A stretch of 64,000 bases of DNA from Algisphaera sp039180025 (GTDB taxonomy: Bacteria; Planctomycetota; Phycisphaerae; Phycisphaerales; Phycisphaeraceae): contig JBCDDZ010000001.1 of assembly GCA_039180025.1 (NCBI GenBank), forward strand, positions 1 through 64,000, read 5' to 3'. Positions 17,430 through 26,410 of this stretch are shown here, piece after piece. Under the pieces are notes generated by a model. That model saw nothing but the letters and a program-made list of their open reading frames with translations. It made no database searches and was not told where the DNA came from. Numbering within the stretch: position 1 is the first letter of the stretch; each line of letters starts with the position of its first letter. Position numbers and translations under genes: made by a program.

Positions 17430-18623
17430 ATGGTGATCCTCTGCCTTTCGCTCGTCGGCTTGGCGTTCCTCCTCGCCGTCGTCGGCTGCGCGTGGACCGA
17501 AAAGCTCAGCCGTCGGAAAGGTTGGCTCGATTCCGCCGGGTCCGAGCCGCACAAACCGCTCCCCGCCGCGGGCCCGCCGGTCCCCAACACCGGCGGTATC
17601 GGCGTATATCTCGCCGTCGCCCTGCCCCTGCTGGCGATCCTGGGGGGCGTCTCGCTGGGTCCCGCCTTCTGGGATGCGGTCCCTGGGGTGGGCCCCGTCA
17701 TCGCCCCGCACCTCCCGGGGCTCCGGGGCGCGCTGGGTATCGGCGTGGGGATCCTGCTGAGCCTCACGGCGGTCCACCTGCTCGGGCTGATCGACGACCG
17801 CCGGGCCCTGGGCCCCTGGCTCAAGCTCGCCGTGCAGGCGGGCGTGGCCGCGGCGCTCGTCGTGTTCTGCGACCTCCGCGTCCTGACCTTCCTCGCACCG
17901 GAAAGCCCGGCCGAGGGAAACTCACGCCTCGCGCTGACCGCCGGCCACGCCGCGATGTTTCTGGCCAGCCTCGCCTGGATCATCGTCATCACCAACGCCA
18001 TGAACTTTTTGGACAACATGGACGGCGTGGCCGGCGGCGTCGGGCTGATCGCCGCCGGGCTGTATCTCGCCGCCACACTCCTGGGCGGCCAGTGGTTCGT
18101 CGCCGGGCTCGCCGCCCTGCTCTGCGGGGCGCTCGCCGGCTTCCTCCTGTTCAACCACCCGCCGGCCAAGCTTTACCTCGGCGACGGCGGCTCGCTGGTC
18201 CTGGGCCTCATGCTCGCGGTCATCTCCGTCCGCACCACCTACACCCAGCTCGACCCGGTCGCCGCCGACACGCCCGCCCCCGGGTTCCGCGGCGCGTGGT
18301 ACGGCATCCTCATGCCGCTCCTGGTGTTGGCGGTGCCGCTCTACGACTTCACCTCGGTGACCACGCTACGCCTGCTCCGCGGGCAGAGCCCGCTCCGCGG
18401 CGACCACAACCACTTCTCTCACCGCCTCCGGCGCCGCGGCCTGGGCCCTAGGGCTGCGCTCGCGGTGATCCTTTTGGCGACCCTCGCCACCGGCCTGGGC
18501 GGGGTGATGCTCGGTCAACTCGCCGGCTGGCAGGCCGCCTTAGTGGCGGCCCAGGCGCTGGCGGTGCTCACCGTCCTCGCGCTCCTCGAAGCCGGCCCCC
18601 GCCGGACCCCCGCTCCGCTTTGA
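17430..18623 (+). CDS. WecA/MraY-family polyprenyl-phosphate sugar-1-phosphate transferase
   Basis: The 397-residue polytopic membrane protein carries the family signatures LGLIDDRRALGPWLKL, NAMNFLDNMDGVAGG, KLYLGDGGSLVLGL and DHNHFSHRLRRRGLG. These Asp-rich loops bind Mg and UDP-sugar, and the His-rich loop is shared by WecA-type enzymes. The enzyme moves a HexNAc-1-phosphate (GlcNAc in WecA) to undecaprenyl phosphate, starting a surface polysaccharide or glycolipid. About ten hydrophobic segments are visible. The substrate sugar cannot be read from the sequence. Confidence 0.92.
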   Translation: MVILCLSLVGLAFLLAVVGCAWTEKLSRRKGWLDSAGSEPHKPLPAAGPPVPNTGGIGVYLAVALPLLAILGGVSLGPAFWDAVPGVGPVIAPHLPGLRGALGIGVGILLSLTAVHLLGLIDDRRALGPWLKLAVQAGVAAALVVFCDLRVLTFLAPESPAEGNSRLALTAGHAAMFLASLAWIIVITNAMNFLDNMDGVAGGVGLIAAGLYLAATLLGGQWFVAGLAALLCGALAGFLLFNHPPAKLYLGDGGSLVLGLMLAVISVRTTYTQLDPVAADTPAPGFRGAWYGILMPLLVLAVPLYDFTSVTTLRLLRGQSPLRGDHNHFSHRLRRRGLGPRAALAVILLATLATGLGGVMLGQLAGWQAALVAAQALAVLTVLALLEAGPRRTPAPL

Positions 18624-18716
18624 TCGAAGCGTTGCCCAGCCGCCGTGCTCTTGCTGCCGCGGCTGATCTTCTCGATACGTGGCCGAAGATACACCCATCC
18701 ATCAAAACAACTGGCT

Positions 18717-18734
18717 TTCACAATCATTTGTGTT
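18717..18734. promoter_or_regulatory. palindromic operator-like site A, upstream of GH130 gene
   Basis: The arms CACAA (18719-18723) and TTGTG (18728-18732) are perfect and separated by 4 bp, within TTCACAATCATTTGTGTT. The site is about 125 bp before the GH130 start at 18858. Related sites lie at 26344, 29182, 29284 and 35259, always beside genes of the carbohydrate locus. The binding factor is unknown. Confidence 0.5.
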
Positions 18735-18857
18735 ATAGTTGTCGCTCCTGATTTCACTCGTGAGATAGCGGGTCAGACGGCCGAGCAACCCTCGCCGGAC
18801 CCGGCCCACCATAGACCTCAGCTTCTGATTTCCCCGCCTAAAGAATCGATTCATCAC

Positions 18858-19814
18858 ATGAAAGACGCCACCCAGATCTTCCAACGCCAGTCCGACCAGC
18901 CGATCCTCAGCCACCGCGACCTGCCGGGGGTCGCACAGGTCTACAACCCCGGGCCCGCACGGATCGGCGACGAGATCGTGCTCCTGGTCAGCGTGGTCGA
19001 TCACGCCACCGACGAGCCGGGGCGGGACGTCGGGCAGAGCCGGGTGGCGCGTTCGAAGGACGGCATCCATTTCGAGCTGTCGACCGAGAACTTCGTTCCC
19101 CACGATTCGAGCCAAGAGCCGTACTCGCTGTTCCACCACTACATCGATCCCCGCATCACCCCGCTCGAGGGCTGGCACTACATCATTACCCCGGCCATGG
19201 TCCGCGGCTGGGATTCGCCGGTCGGCCAGCTCGGCCGGACCAAGGACTTCTCGCCCGGCAGCTACGAGCGTCTGGGCGTCATCACCCAGCCCAAGAACCG
19301 CGGGGCGTCGATCTTCCCCGAAAAGATCAACGGCAAGTACTACAAGCTCGACCGCCCCGGCGGCGGCGAGGGCAGCAACGGCGAGATCTGGATGAGCTCG
19401 TCGCCCGACCTGCTGCACTGGGGCGAGTTCCGGCCGGTGCAATCGCCCAATTACAAATTCTGGAACATGAACAAGATGGGGCCGACGCCGCCGATCAAGA
19501 CCGAGCAGGGCTGGCTCGAATTCGTCCACGGCGTGTTCACCCCCGCCGGCGGGACCTGCTACTACGTCGGGGCCATCCTGCTGGACCTCGATGAGCCCTG
19601 GAAAGTCATCGGCAAGACGCAGAGCTATCTGCTCATGCCCGAGCTGGAATGGGAACGCAGCGGCAACTGCGACAACGTCGTCTTCGCCTGCGGCGTCCTG
19701 CCCGACTACGACCGCGACGAGCTACGCCTGTACTACGGCGCCACCGACTGCCATATCGGCCTCGCCATCGGATCGCTCAGCGAAACCGTCGAGGCCTGCC
19801 TGCAGGGGCTCTGA
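18858..19814 (+). CDS. GH130 mannoside phosphorylase or mannosidase, copy 1
   Basis: From the ATG at 18858 (MKDATQIFQRQSDQPILSH) the protein has 318 residues and no signal peptide, so it is cytoplasmic. It shows the five-bladed propeller pattern of GH130: the DPRITPLEGWHYI segment holds the catalytic Asp, and EKINGKYYKLDRP, SSSPDLLHWGEFRP and GPTPPIKTEQGWLEF are family blocks. Members phosphorolyse or hydrolyse beta-mannosides; subfamily and linkage cannot be fixed here. An upstream in-frame extension to 18645 lacks conserved residues and crosses the operator-like site, so it was rejected. The GPH symporter gene converges downstream and could supply oligosaccharide. Confidence 0.9.
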   Translation: MKDATQIFQRQSDQPILSHRDLPGVAQVYNPGPARIGDEIVLLVSVVDHATDEPGRDVGQSRVARSKDGIHFELSTENFVPHDSSQEPYSLFHHYIDPRITPLEGWHYIITPAMVRGWDSPVGQLGRTKDFSPGSYERLGVITQPKNRGASIFPEKINGKYYKLDRPGGGEGSNGEIWMSSSPDLLHWGEFRPVQSPNYKFWNMNKMGPTPPIKTEQGWLEFVHGVFTPAGGTCYYVGAILLDLDEPWKVIGKTQSYLLMPELEWERSGNCDNVVFACGVLPDYDRDELRLYYGATDCHIGLAIGSLSETVEACLQGL

Positions 19815-19894
19815 AACATCACCTGAAATACGTTTTTGTCCCTCCGCCCCCGGCTTAGCGCACCCCGACTCCGGGTGTAGCGTTGCCCGTAGCC

Positions 19895-19929
19895 AAGCCC
19901 ACCGGTGATCTCCGATCATGGGTGGGCTT
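19895..19929 (+). terminator. stem-loop between convergent GH130 and symporter genes
   Basis: A perfect 9-bp stem AAGCCCACC/GGTGGGCTT with a 17-nt loop lies in the gap between the convergent genes. It has no T run, so termination would not be classical. Confidence 0.35.
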
Positions 19930-20091
19930 GCGTTCGATATGACGCTAGAGGCGCAGTTGACCTGCGCTAAAACCGGAGGGTTTGGAGGTGCAAAAACTTT
20001 TGGGCAGAGCGGACGAGACGACCGAGGCGTTCCTCGTGTCGCGACGGCGGCCCATCCGCCCGGACTCGGCCGACCCGCTGCCGCGGCGGCG

Positions 20092-21558
20092 TCAGCGGGT
20101 TTCGGTTTCGGCCGAAGCCACGGCACGACGGTCCTCGAGCTGACGGACGTTTTCGGCGACCTGCCTCTCATTGAGGGGGTAGCAAACCAGCAGGACCGCC
20201 GCGATGGCCATCGGAATCGTGGGCAGCCAGCTCATCATGAGCACGATGCCGCCAAGGGTTTTCTCGGACGGCTCGACGTTCGCCTCGAAGCCGTAGATCG
20301 CCAGGGCGTACCCGGCCGCGGCACCGCCGAGCGTCCATCCGAATTTGAACCCGAAGCTGGCGGCGGAGTACACCAGCCCGGTGGGCCGGTGGCCGTGCTT
20401 GAGTTCGATCTCGTCGGCGACGTCGGCGAGCATGGCGTTTTTGAGCACGAACAGCGGGCCGGAGAAGAGGCCCACCAGCGTCTGCAGGACCAGGGCGGCG
20501 ATGATGGCGTCGCGGCCCAGGGGCCAGTGCAGCGCGCCGATGAGCGCGCTAAACGCGAGCATGCCGACGAACACCGAGCGTTTCCCGAAACGCTTGGAAA
20601 GCGGGGCCATCAGCGGGGTGCCGATCAAACAGCCGACCGAGCCCAGCGCGAGGTAGATCCCGATGACCGAGCCCTCGGAGAGGGTGAAGCCGAAGAAGTC
20701 GATCGCTTCGCCGCTTATGCCCAGGTAGTACTTGACGTAGTAGACGGCCGACGCGCCGCGGATGGAGATAAACAGGCACATCGTCAGGAAGACCCCCAGC
20801 AGGATCAGCCAGGCCCGCGAGGTGAGCATGTGGGCCGCCTGGGTCGCGAGGGGTACGGGCGACTGTCGCTTCTTTTCGATGACGCGTTCACGCATCACAA
20901 AGAACGCGAAAATCAGCGCGACGACCGCGACGCCGGAGTACAAGAAGGTGGTGTATTGGAAGCCGGCCTGCTTGGCGCTCAGGATCTGCTCGTCGGTCAT
21001 CCCCGTTTCCACCCCGCCGAGGGTCTCGACGAGTTTGAGGGTGAAAAGCTGAGCAAACAGCGAGGCGACAAACGCGCCAAACATGTTCCACGAGGCCAGG
21101 CTCGTGCGGATGATCGAGTTGCTGGAACTCACCCCGATCATGGAGCTGAGCGGGATGCTCACGGCGGTGTAGGTCAGCCCGAGGATCGAATACGTGACGT
21201 AAGCGTAGATCAGCTTGCCGGTCTCACCCAGAGGCGGGGTGGAAAACGCGAGCACGCCCATGACCGCGAAAGGGATGGACGACCAGAGCAGCCAGGGGCG
21301 GTAGCGTCCCCAGCGCGTGCGGGTTTTGTCGGCGAGGATACCGACCAGCGGATCGTTGACCGCGTCCCAGAGCCGAGTGACGAGGAACATCGTGCCCGCC
21401 GACGCGGCGCTGATCCCAAACACGTCGGTGTAGAAAAACAGCTGCAGCATCATGAACAGCTGCCAATAGGTGTTGATCGACAGCGCCGAAACGCCGTAGC
21501 CCGATCGTTCGAGCAGCGAGGGTTTGGCGGGAGGCAGGGTCGGGGCGGATACGTTCAT
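20092..21558 (-). CDS. GPH-family sugar:cation symporter (MelB-like MFS)
   Basis: The 488-residue protein has about twelve hydrophobic segments. The N-terminal pattern LLERSGYGVSALSINTYWQL, then FFYTDVFGI, TRLWDAVNDPLVGILADKT and RWGRYRPWLLW is characteristic of glycoside-pentoside-hexuronide symporters, in which the WDAxxDPxxG Asp residues help bind cations. It would import a mono- or oligosaccharide across the inner membrane. It is followed on its 5' side by a sulfatase gene on the same strand, and GH130 enzymes lie on both sides. Confidence 0.92.
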   Translation of the reverse strand: MNVSAPTLPPAKPSLLERSGYGVSALSINTYWQLFMMLQLFFYTDVFGISAASAGTMFLVTRLWDAVNDPLVGILADKTRTRWGRYRPWLLWSSIPFAVMGVLAFSTPPLGETGKLIYAYVTYSILGLTYTAVSIPLSSMIGVSSSNSIIRTSLASWNMFGAFVASLFAQLFTLKLVETLGGVETGMTDEQILSAKQAGFQYTTFLYSGVAVVALIFAFFVMRERVIEKKRQSPVPLATQAAHMLTSRAWLILLGVFLTMCLFISIRGASAVYYVKYYLGISGEAIDFFGFTLSEGSVIGIYLALGSVGCLIGTPLMAPLSKRFGKRSVFVGMLAFSALIGALHWPLGRDAIIAALVLQTLVGLFSGPLFVLKNAMLADVADEIELKHGHRPTGLVYSAASFGFKFGWTLGGAAAGYALAIYGFEANVEPSEKTLGGIVLMMSWLPTIPMAIAAVLLVCYPLNERQVAENVRQLEDRRAVASAETETR

Positions 21559-21631
21559 GCGCAGAAAGATCTTCTAAGGAGAGGCCTCGCGGATGGGCCG
21601 GAACAGGAGAGGCGGAGCGGGAAGAAAGGGC

Positions 21632-23074
21632 TTAGGGTTTGCCGAACCATCGTTTCGCACGGTACCGGTCGAGTGTGTCGGCGTGGGCCGGCTGGCGGGC
21701 GAGGTTGTGCCAGTCGTGCGGGTCGGCCTTGCGGTCGTACAGCTCTTCGTCGCCGTTGGCGTAGCGGATGTAGCGGAAGTCTTCGTCGATAATCGCCTCG
21801 TGGTCGACCTTTTCGTGGAACACACGGGCCACGCTGTCCCAGGGCATGTCCGGGTTTTCAAACAGCGGCGTCAGGTCCTTGCCTTGAAGGCCCTGACGCG
21901 GAGGCAGGCCGGCCAGCGCGATCAGGGTCGGGTACAGGTCGATCAGGCTGACGGTGCGCTCGCTGACGCCGGGCTTGATGCCGGGGCCGACGACAAGGAA
22001 CGGCACGCGGGTCGAACGCTCCCAGAAGCTGAACTTGCACCACGCGCCCTTTTCGCCGAGTTGGAAGCCGTGGTCGCTGGTGACGATCATGTAGGTGTTG
22101 TCTTTCGCCGGCGAGCGGTCGTAAGCGTCGAGGACTTGGCCGAGGCGGGCGTCGGCGAACGTGGTGGAGGCGCGGTAGGCTTCGACGGCGTGGCCCCAGA
22201 GCTTGCGCTGCGTGAGCGGGCGGTGGACGCCGGTCTTATTGGCCCACTTCTTCCCGGTCGGCGGGAGGTCGGCCGCGTCGTTTTTCTTGTAGCCGGGCAG
22301 GGAGTCGGTCGGCGTGTCGGGCAGGTCGTAGAGGTCGAAATACGACTGCGGCGTGGCGAACGGCAGGTGCGGGCGGAAGATACCGCAGGCCAGAAACATC
22401 GGCCGATCGCCGCGCGGCGAGGCGAGGCGGTCGGCGATGAAGTCGGCGTTCTTCCAGTCGCCGGTGTCTTCGTCGGCCAGGTCCATGCCGGCCCACCAGA
22501 ACGACTTACCCCAGTAGCTGCGGACCGCGCCGCCATGCCAATCGTTAGGCACGGGCTTGGGCCGGGGCGTGCCGACGGGAAACTCGGCGTAGTCGTTCCA
22601 GGAGATACGCCGGTCGTGGAATTTCGAGTGGGGATGCCGCGACGGCCGCCAGCCGTTGTGGAAGATCTTGCCGGCGCCGACGGTCTGGTAGCCGTTCTCT
22701 TTGAAGTGTTGCGGCAGCGTGACGGCGTCGCGGTGCTGAGGCAGCTCGCGGAAGTGGGTGTTGTTGTCGCGGACGCCGGTGGTCGGCGGGAACTGGCCGA
22801 GGAGGAAGCTGGTCCGCGACGGGTTGCAGACCGGGGCGTTGGTGTGGGCGTTGGTGAATACCAGGCCGCGCTCGGCGAGGCGGTCGAAGTTCGGTGTCTG
22901 CACATCGACGCCGGAGATGCCCAAATCGTGGTTCAGATCATCGACGACGACAAACACGATGTGGGGGCGGGGCGTTGCGGCTTCGTCGGCGTGGGCGGAC
23001 GAGGCGGCCGCGAACAGGCCGGTCAGCAGCGCCACCCCGCCGGCGGTGCGGGAGAAGAGTCGGGCGTTCGTCAT
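21632..23074 (-). CDS. secreted type I sulfatase, iduronate-2-sulfatase-like (CNPSR)
   Basis: The 480-residue protein has a signal peptide ending near SSAHADEA. The first metal-binding block is HIVFVVVDDLNHDLG. The formylglycine signature is CNPSRTSFLLG with Cys83 to be oxidised. The metal-binding SDHGFQLGEKG block comes later, and the layout resembles iduronate-2-sulfatase-type (S1_7-like) enzymes. It would remove sulfate esters from a polysaccharide in the periplasm or outside. It lies between the symporter and a large unassigned secreted protein on the same strand. Confidence 0.93.
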   Translation of the reverse strand: MTNARLFSRTAGGVALLTGLFAAASSAHADEAATPRPHIVFVVVDDLNHDLGISGVDVQTPNFDRLAERGLVFTNAHTNAPVCNPSRTSFLLGQFPPTTGVRDNNTHFRELPQHRDAVTLPQHFKENGYQTVGAGKIFHNGWRPSRHPHSKFHDRRISWNDYAEFPVGTPRPKPVPNDWHGGAVRSYWGKSFWWAGMDLADEDTGDWKNADFIADRLASPRGDRPMFLACGIFRPHLPFATPQSYFDLYDLPDTPTDSLPGYKKNDAADLPPTGKKWANKTGVHRPLTQRKLWGHAVEAYRASTTFADARLGQVLDAYDRSPAKDNTYMIVTSDHGFQLGEKGAWCKFSFWERSTRVPFLVVGPGIKPGVSERTVSLIDLYPTLIALAGLPPRQGLQGKDLTPLFENPDMPWDSVARVFHEKVDHEAIIDEDFRYIRYANGDEELYDRKADPHDWHNLARQPAHADTLDRYRAKRWFGKP

Positions 23075-23106
23075 GACAAATCCAAATGAAGGAAGCGAGG
23101 CGGCGG

Positions 23107-25206
23107 TCAGTCGACTTTTTCGAAGCTCACATCGTCAAGGTAATACGAGACGGTCCGGTTGTTGATGCGGAAGCTGAGGTTGCCAACCGTGACGGTGTCA
23201 TCGAAGGGGATCTCGAATTCGGCTTCAAGTTTGGTCCAACCGCGGGCATTCACGCGGACGCGCTTGGAATCGTAAACCTCTGAACTCGTCGCGGTATCGA
23301 CCTTCATGTGGATACGGCCCTGGGCGTTGCCTTTTTCCATACGGACCCAGCCGGAGACGCGGTAGGTGCCCGGGCCCTTGACATTGAGGACGTCGGGGAT
23401 GCGCTGGGTAAAGCTGTGCCAGGCCTTACTGCGATCCACGAGTTTGCCCGCCAACTCGCCGGAGCGTTTGACGTCGGCGGAGCGGACGACGCGGACGCGG
23501 CCGCCGTCGCCGGTGTACCACCCCTCGGGGCCCAATTCGAAGTCGGGGTTATAGACCTCCCGCATGATGTACGGCACTTCCTGCGGCCGGTGGACGAGAT
23601 CGCCCTTGAGCGGGTGCGAGAAATAAACGTTGTCGGCAGGGGGTGCCTTGACCTGCAAGCGAAACGCCGCAGGAAGCTTCGCGCCGTCACGCACCTTGAG
23701 GACGCCATCTTCGAGCATTACGGGTGGCTTCTTGTCGGTGGGTTCAAAGAACTGGTTCACGCCGCGCAGCCACTTGCCGTCGACGCCGTCGGCCAACTGG
23801 ATCACGGCGTCGGCGTCACGCAGCACGCCTTGTATCTCGCCGGTATACGGGTTGACCGTGGCGAGCGACTGCTCGTCGGCGACGGCGGTGGGGCTGAGGT
23901 ACACGCGGTTGTCGTAGTCCCAGAGGCGGGCTTCGAGCGGCGTGTCGTGCGAGTTTTCCCAGCCGGCGACGATGCGGATGAGCTTGAGGTCGTTGCTGTA
24001 GACGTGCGGGTTGCGGTGGAACTCCCGGGCGAACGTGCCGTAGGAGAAGAAGTTGCTGCCCCGCGCGGCGGTCTCGCCGAGCACGACAAGCTGCAGCGGG
24101 AAGCTGGGGTTCTTGGGGAACAGGTCGGCGGTGACATTGCCGAGCAGTTGCGGCGGCCAGCCGTCGTCGGCGAGCTCTTTTTGGGTCAGAAACTCGAGCG
24201 TGGGCTTCTCGCCGACCAGGGCATCGCCGCGGATGCCGTCCATCATGTCAGATGTCACGGAGTCGTAGGGGATGTCGGCGATGTACTGACCCCAGTCGGC
24301 CCAGATCGCGGCGGGCTCATGGATCACCTTCGTGTCACGGCCGGGGAAGGCGAGTTCGAGTTCGTCGTGCAAGCGATTCAGGAAGTGGTACCAACCTTCT
24401 TGCAGCGTGCCGTGGTCGTACGTGATGCCGGCACGGGGGACGGCACTTCGGTTCTCTTCGGGCGTGCCGGGCAGCTTGCGGTTCGACGACCAGTTGAACT
24501 CTTTCCAGATCTCCGGCACGTCGAACACGACGCCTTTGAACAAATAGTCTTCGGCCGGCCGTTCTTGAGCTTTGACGTGGTTGATGATCGCGGCGACGTG
24601 GTCTTCGATGACCGATTCGCGCTGGTAATCGGGGCTGGGCTCCCAACGCCGGACTTCGCCGTCGCCCCAGGTTTGTAACTGAGCGAGGTTGTCGGGGAAC
24701 GGCTGATCTGTGTTGGCCCACGACTTGGTCGCCTCAAACTTGGCCTTGTACGCCTCGAACACCCGAGGCACGGCGTCCCGCAATGCGTCGAGCTCCGGCA
24801 TGTCGATCGCCCGCGGCAGCATCGGATGTCGACCGACCGTGTAGGGCGCCGCTTCTCTCGCGGCGGCCAACTCGGCGTCGGTGAAATCGCCTTCGACCAG
24901 TGGCTGGATGTGCTTGTGCGGATCGTTGTAATAGAAGAACAAGTCCGCGCGGTGCGGGCCTTCGTAGTTGTCGTGCTTCTGCCCGTGATAGACGTAGCGG
25001 TAGCCCAGCCCGCGGGCGAGGCGGAGTTGTGGCCCGGGTTTTTTGACGGGGCCGTCCCAGCCGATGCCGTGGATATTCAGCCAGCCCATCGGCAGCTCGT
25101 CGGTGTCGGCAAACGACAAGCTGGGCGACAGTGAAACCGCGGCCAGCGAAAGCCCCAAAGCGAGCGAACGTGTCGCGTTAGACGTACAGCGGCAGGTATT
25201 AAACAT
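23107..25206 (-). CDS. large secreted protein of unknown family with C-terminal carbohydrate-binding-like domain
   Basis: The 699-residue protein has a signal peptide (cleavage near LSFADTDE). Residues 40-430 look like an alpha/beta barrel: GWLNIHGIGWDGP, YRYVYHGQKHDNYEGPHRAD, LFKGVVFDVPEIWKEFN, HEPAAIWADWGQYIADIP and NFFSYGTFAREFHRNP suggest acidic residues at strand ends. The last 160 residues (from about YIMREVYNPDFELG) are a beta-sandwich of CBM_4_9/galactose-binding type, ending YYLDDVSFEKVD. I cannot place the catalytic part in a known glycoside hydrolase family. Its position between a sulfatase and a GH130 gene, with spacing of 32 and 68 bp, makes it a candidate new polysaccharide-active enzyme. 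Confidence 0.75.
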   Translation of the reverse strand: MFNTCRCTSNATRSLALGLSLAAVSLSPSLSFADTDELPMGWLNIHGIGWDGPVKKPGPQLRLARGLGYRYVYHGQKHDNYEGPHRADLFFYYNDPHKHIQPLVEGDFTDAELAAAREAAPYTVGRHPMLPRAIDMPELDALRDAVPRVFEAYKAKFEATKSWANTDQPFPDNLAQLQTWGDGEVRRWEPSPDYQRESVIEDHVAAIINHVKAQERPAEDYLFKGVVFDVPEIWKEFNWSSNRKLPGTPEENRSAVPRAGITYDHGTLQEGWYHFLNRLHDELELAFPGRDTKVIHEPAAIWADWGQYIADIPYDSVTSDMMDGIRGDALVGEKPTLEFLTQKELADDGWPPQLLGNVTADLFPKNPSFPLQLVVLGETAARGSNFFSYGTFAREFHRNPHVYSNDLKLIRIVAGWENSHDTPLEARLWDYDNRVYLSPTAVADEQSLATVNPYTGEIQGVLRDADAVIQLADGVDGKWLRGVNQFFEPTDKKPPVMLEDGVLKVRDGAKLPAAFRLQVKAPPADNVYFSHPLKGDLVHRPQEVPYIMREVYNPDFELGPEGWYTGDGGRVRVVRSADVKRSGELAGKLVDRSKAWHSFTQRIPDVLNVKGPGTYRVSGWVRMEKGNAQGRIHMKVDTATSSEVYDSKRVRVNARGWTKLEAEFEIPFDDTVTVGNLSFRINNRTVSYYLDDVSFEKVD

Positions 25207-25274
25207 AGCAAGACAACCTTAAGGCGAACCGGGAACGGAGGGTTAAGAGCGTGACGTGATGCGCCGCATGAGAT

Positions 25275-26342
25275 TCAGCGGATGCGATTTTCTTTGAGCC
25301 AATCGAGGACGATGTCCACGGTCGTGAACGCGAGATTCGTATAGGTGTCGGCCCCGCCATAATAGATCGCGATCCGGCCGGTCGGCCCGTCGCTGAGCGC
25401 GGCACACGGGAACACGACATTGTCGGTCATGCCCGTGGTTTCATAAGGCTTTTCGGGGGCGAGGACGTAACCGTCGCCACGCATCAGGACTTGATCGGGC
25501 TCGTCGCGGTCCAGCAGCGCGACCCCCATGCTGTAGTTGTAGCCGTTGCAGGTCTTGGTGACCGCGTGATAGAACAAGAGCCAGCCCTCGGACGTTTCGA
25601 TCGGCGTGGGCCCGGCTCCGATCTTCAGGTTCTGCCACCAACCCGGGCCGCACGCCCCCATCACGTAGCGGTGCCGGCCCCAATGGACGAGGTCGGGGCT
25701 GCGGCTGAGAAAGATGTCGCCGAAGGGGGTGTGGCCGCTGTCGCTGGGGCGGTTGAGCAGGACGTAGTCTTCGCCGTCGCCATCTTTGCGTGGGAATTTC
25801 TTGGGAAACAGCACCCCGTTGCGGTTGAACGGCACGAAGGCGTTTTCGAGTTGGTGAAAGGTTTCGAAGTCGTCGGTGTAGCCGAGGCCGATGGTCGGGC
25901 CGTGGAAATCGTTGCACCAAATCACGAAGTAGCGGCCGTCGATCTCGACGACGCGCGGGTCGTACTGGTAGCCGTAATCGGATGGGCCCGCGGCCTTAGT
26001 GCCGTCGGGCTGCGTGAATTCGATCGGGTCGGGTTCGAAGTCCCACACGAGGCCATCATCGCTACGCCCGACATGGAGAAACGGCAGCCCGTTGCGGCCG
26101 TCGTTACGGAACACGCCGATGAACGCATGATCCTTCGCAACGACCGCGGAGTTGTACACGCGGTCAGCCCCGGGGACCGGCCGACGGTCGATGACCGGGT
26201 TCGCGTCGCTGCGCCACAGCGGCTCGGTGTCCCCGGCGGGGCGATCCTGCCAGGGCATGTTGGGCACCGCGGGGGTAAGCAGCCGGGAGGCGTCGGTGGA
26301 GACGGAGCGGCTGTTTAGTGCGGGGGTATCAAGCGTGGCCAT
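25275..26342 (-). CDS. GH130 mannoside phosphorylase or mannosidase, copy 2
   Basis: The 355-residue cytoplasmic protein has GADRVYNSAVVAKDHAFIG, QYDPRVVEIDGRYFVIWCND with the catalytic-Asp block, FPKKFPRKDGDGEDYVLLNRP, LSRSPDLVHWGRHRYVMG and IGAGPTPIETSEGWLLFYH, all GH130 propeller blocks. It is only weakly similar to copy 1, so the two probably belong to different subfamilies. An operator-like palindrome begins 2 bp upstream of the ATG at 26342, which implies a very short leader if the site acts at the promoter. Confidence 0.92.
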   Translation of the reverse strand: MATLDTPALNSRSVSTDASRLLTPAVPNMPWQDRPAGDTEPLWRSDANPVIDRRPVPGADRVYNSAVVAKDHAFIGVFRNDGRNGLPFLHVGRSDDGLVWDFEPDPIEFTQPDGTKAAGPSDYGYQYDPRVVEIDGRYFVIWCNDFHGPTIGLGYTDDFETFHQLENAFVPFNRNGVLFPKKFPRKDGDGEDYVLLNRPSDSGHTPFGDIFLSRSPDLVHWGRHRYVMGACGPGWWQNLKIGAGPTPIETSEGWLLFYHAVTKTCNGYNYSMGVALLDRDEPDQVLMRGDGYVLAPEKPYETTGMTDNVVFPCAALSDGPTGRIAIYYGGADTYTNLAFTTVDIVLDWLKENRIR

Positions 26343-26343
26343 G

Positions 26344-26364
26344 AATACAAACGTTCGTGTAAAA
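26344..26364. promoter_or_regulatory. operator-like site D at the start of GH130 copy 2
   Basis: Read on the minus strand, this is TTTTACACGAACGTTTGTAT, an imperfect palindrome around AACGTT. It matches the CACAA-N4-TTGTG pattern of the other sites at 8 of 10 arm positions. Confidence 0.4.
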
Positions 26365-26410
26365 GGTAGGTAAAAAATATGCCGCTACGGCAACGCAGCG
26401 GTATAGACGG

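Noticed and set aside
15171..17777. An 868-codon open frame antisense to the NRPS-like gene
   Set aside because: The plus strand has clear A, T and TE domain motifs; the antisense frame has no recognisable motif and is an effect of high third-position GC.
18700..18740. Sigma-54 promoter before the first GH130 gene
   Set aside because: A TGGC is present but the -12 GC is missing at the required spacing.
19918..21792. A 624-codon open frame opposite the GPH symporter
   Set aside because: It is antisense to an intact transporter and has shadow composition (Arg, Gly, Asp).
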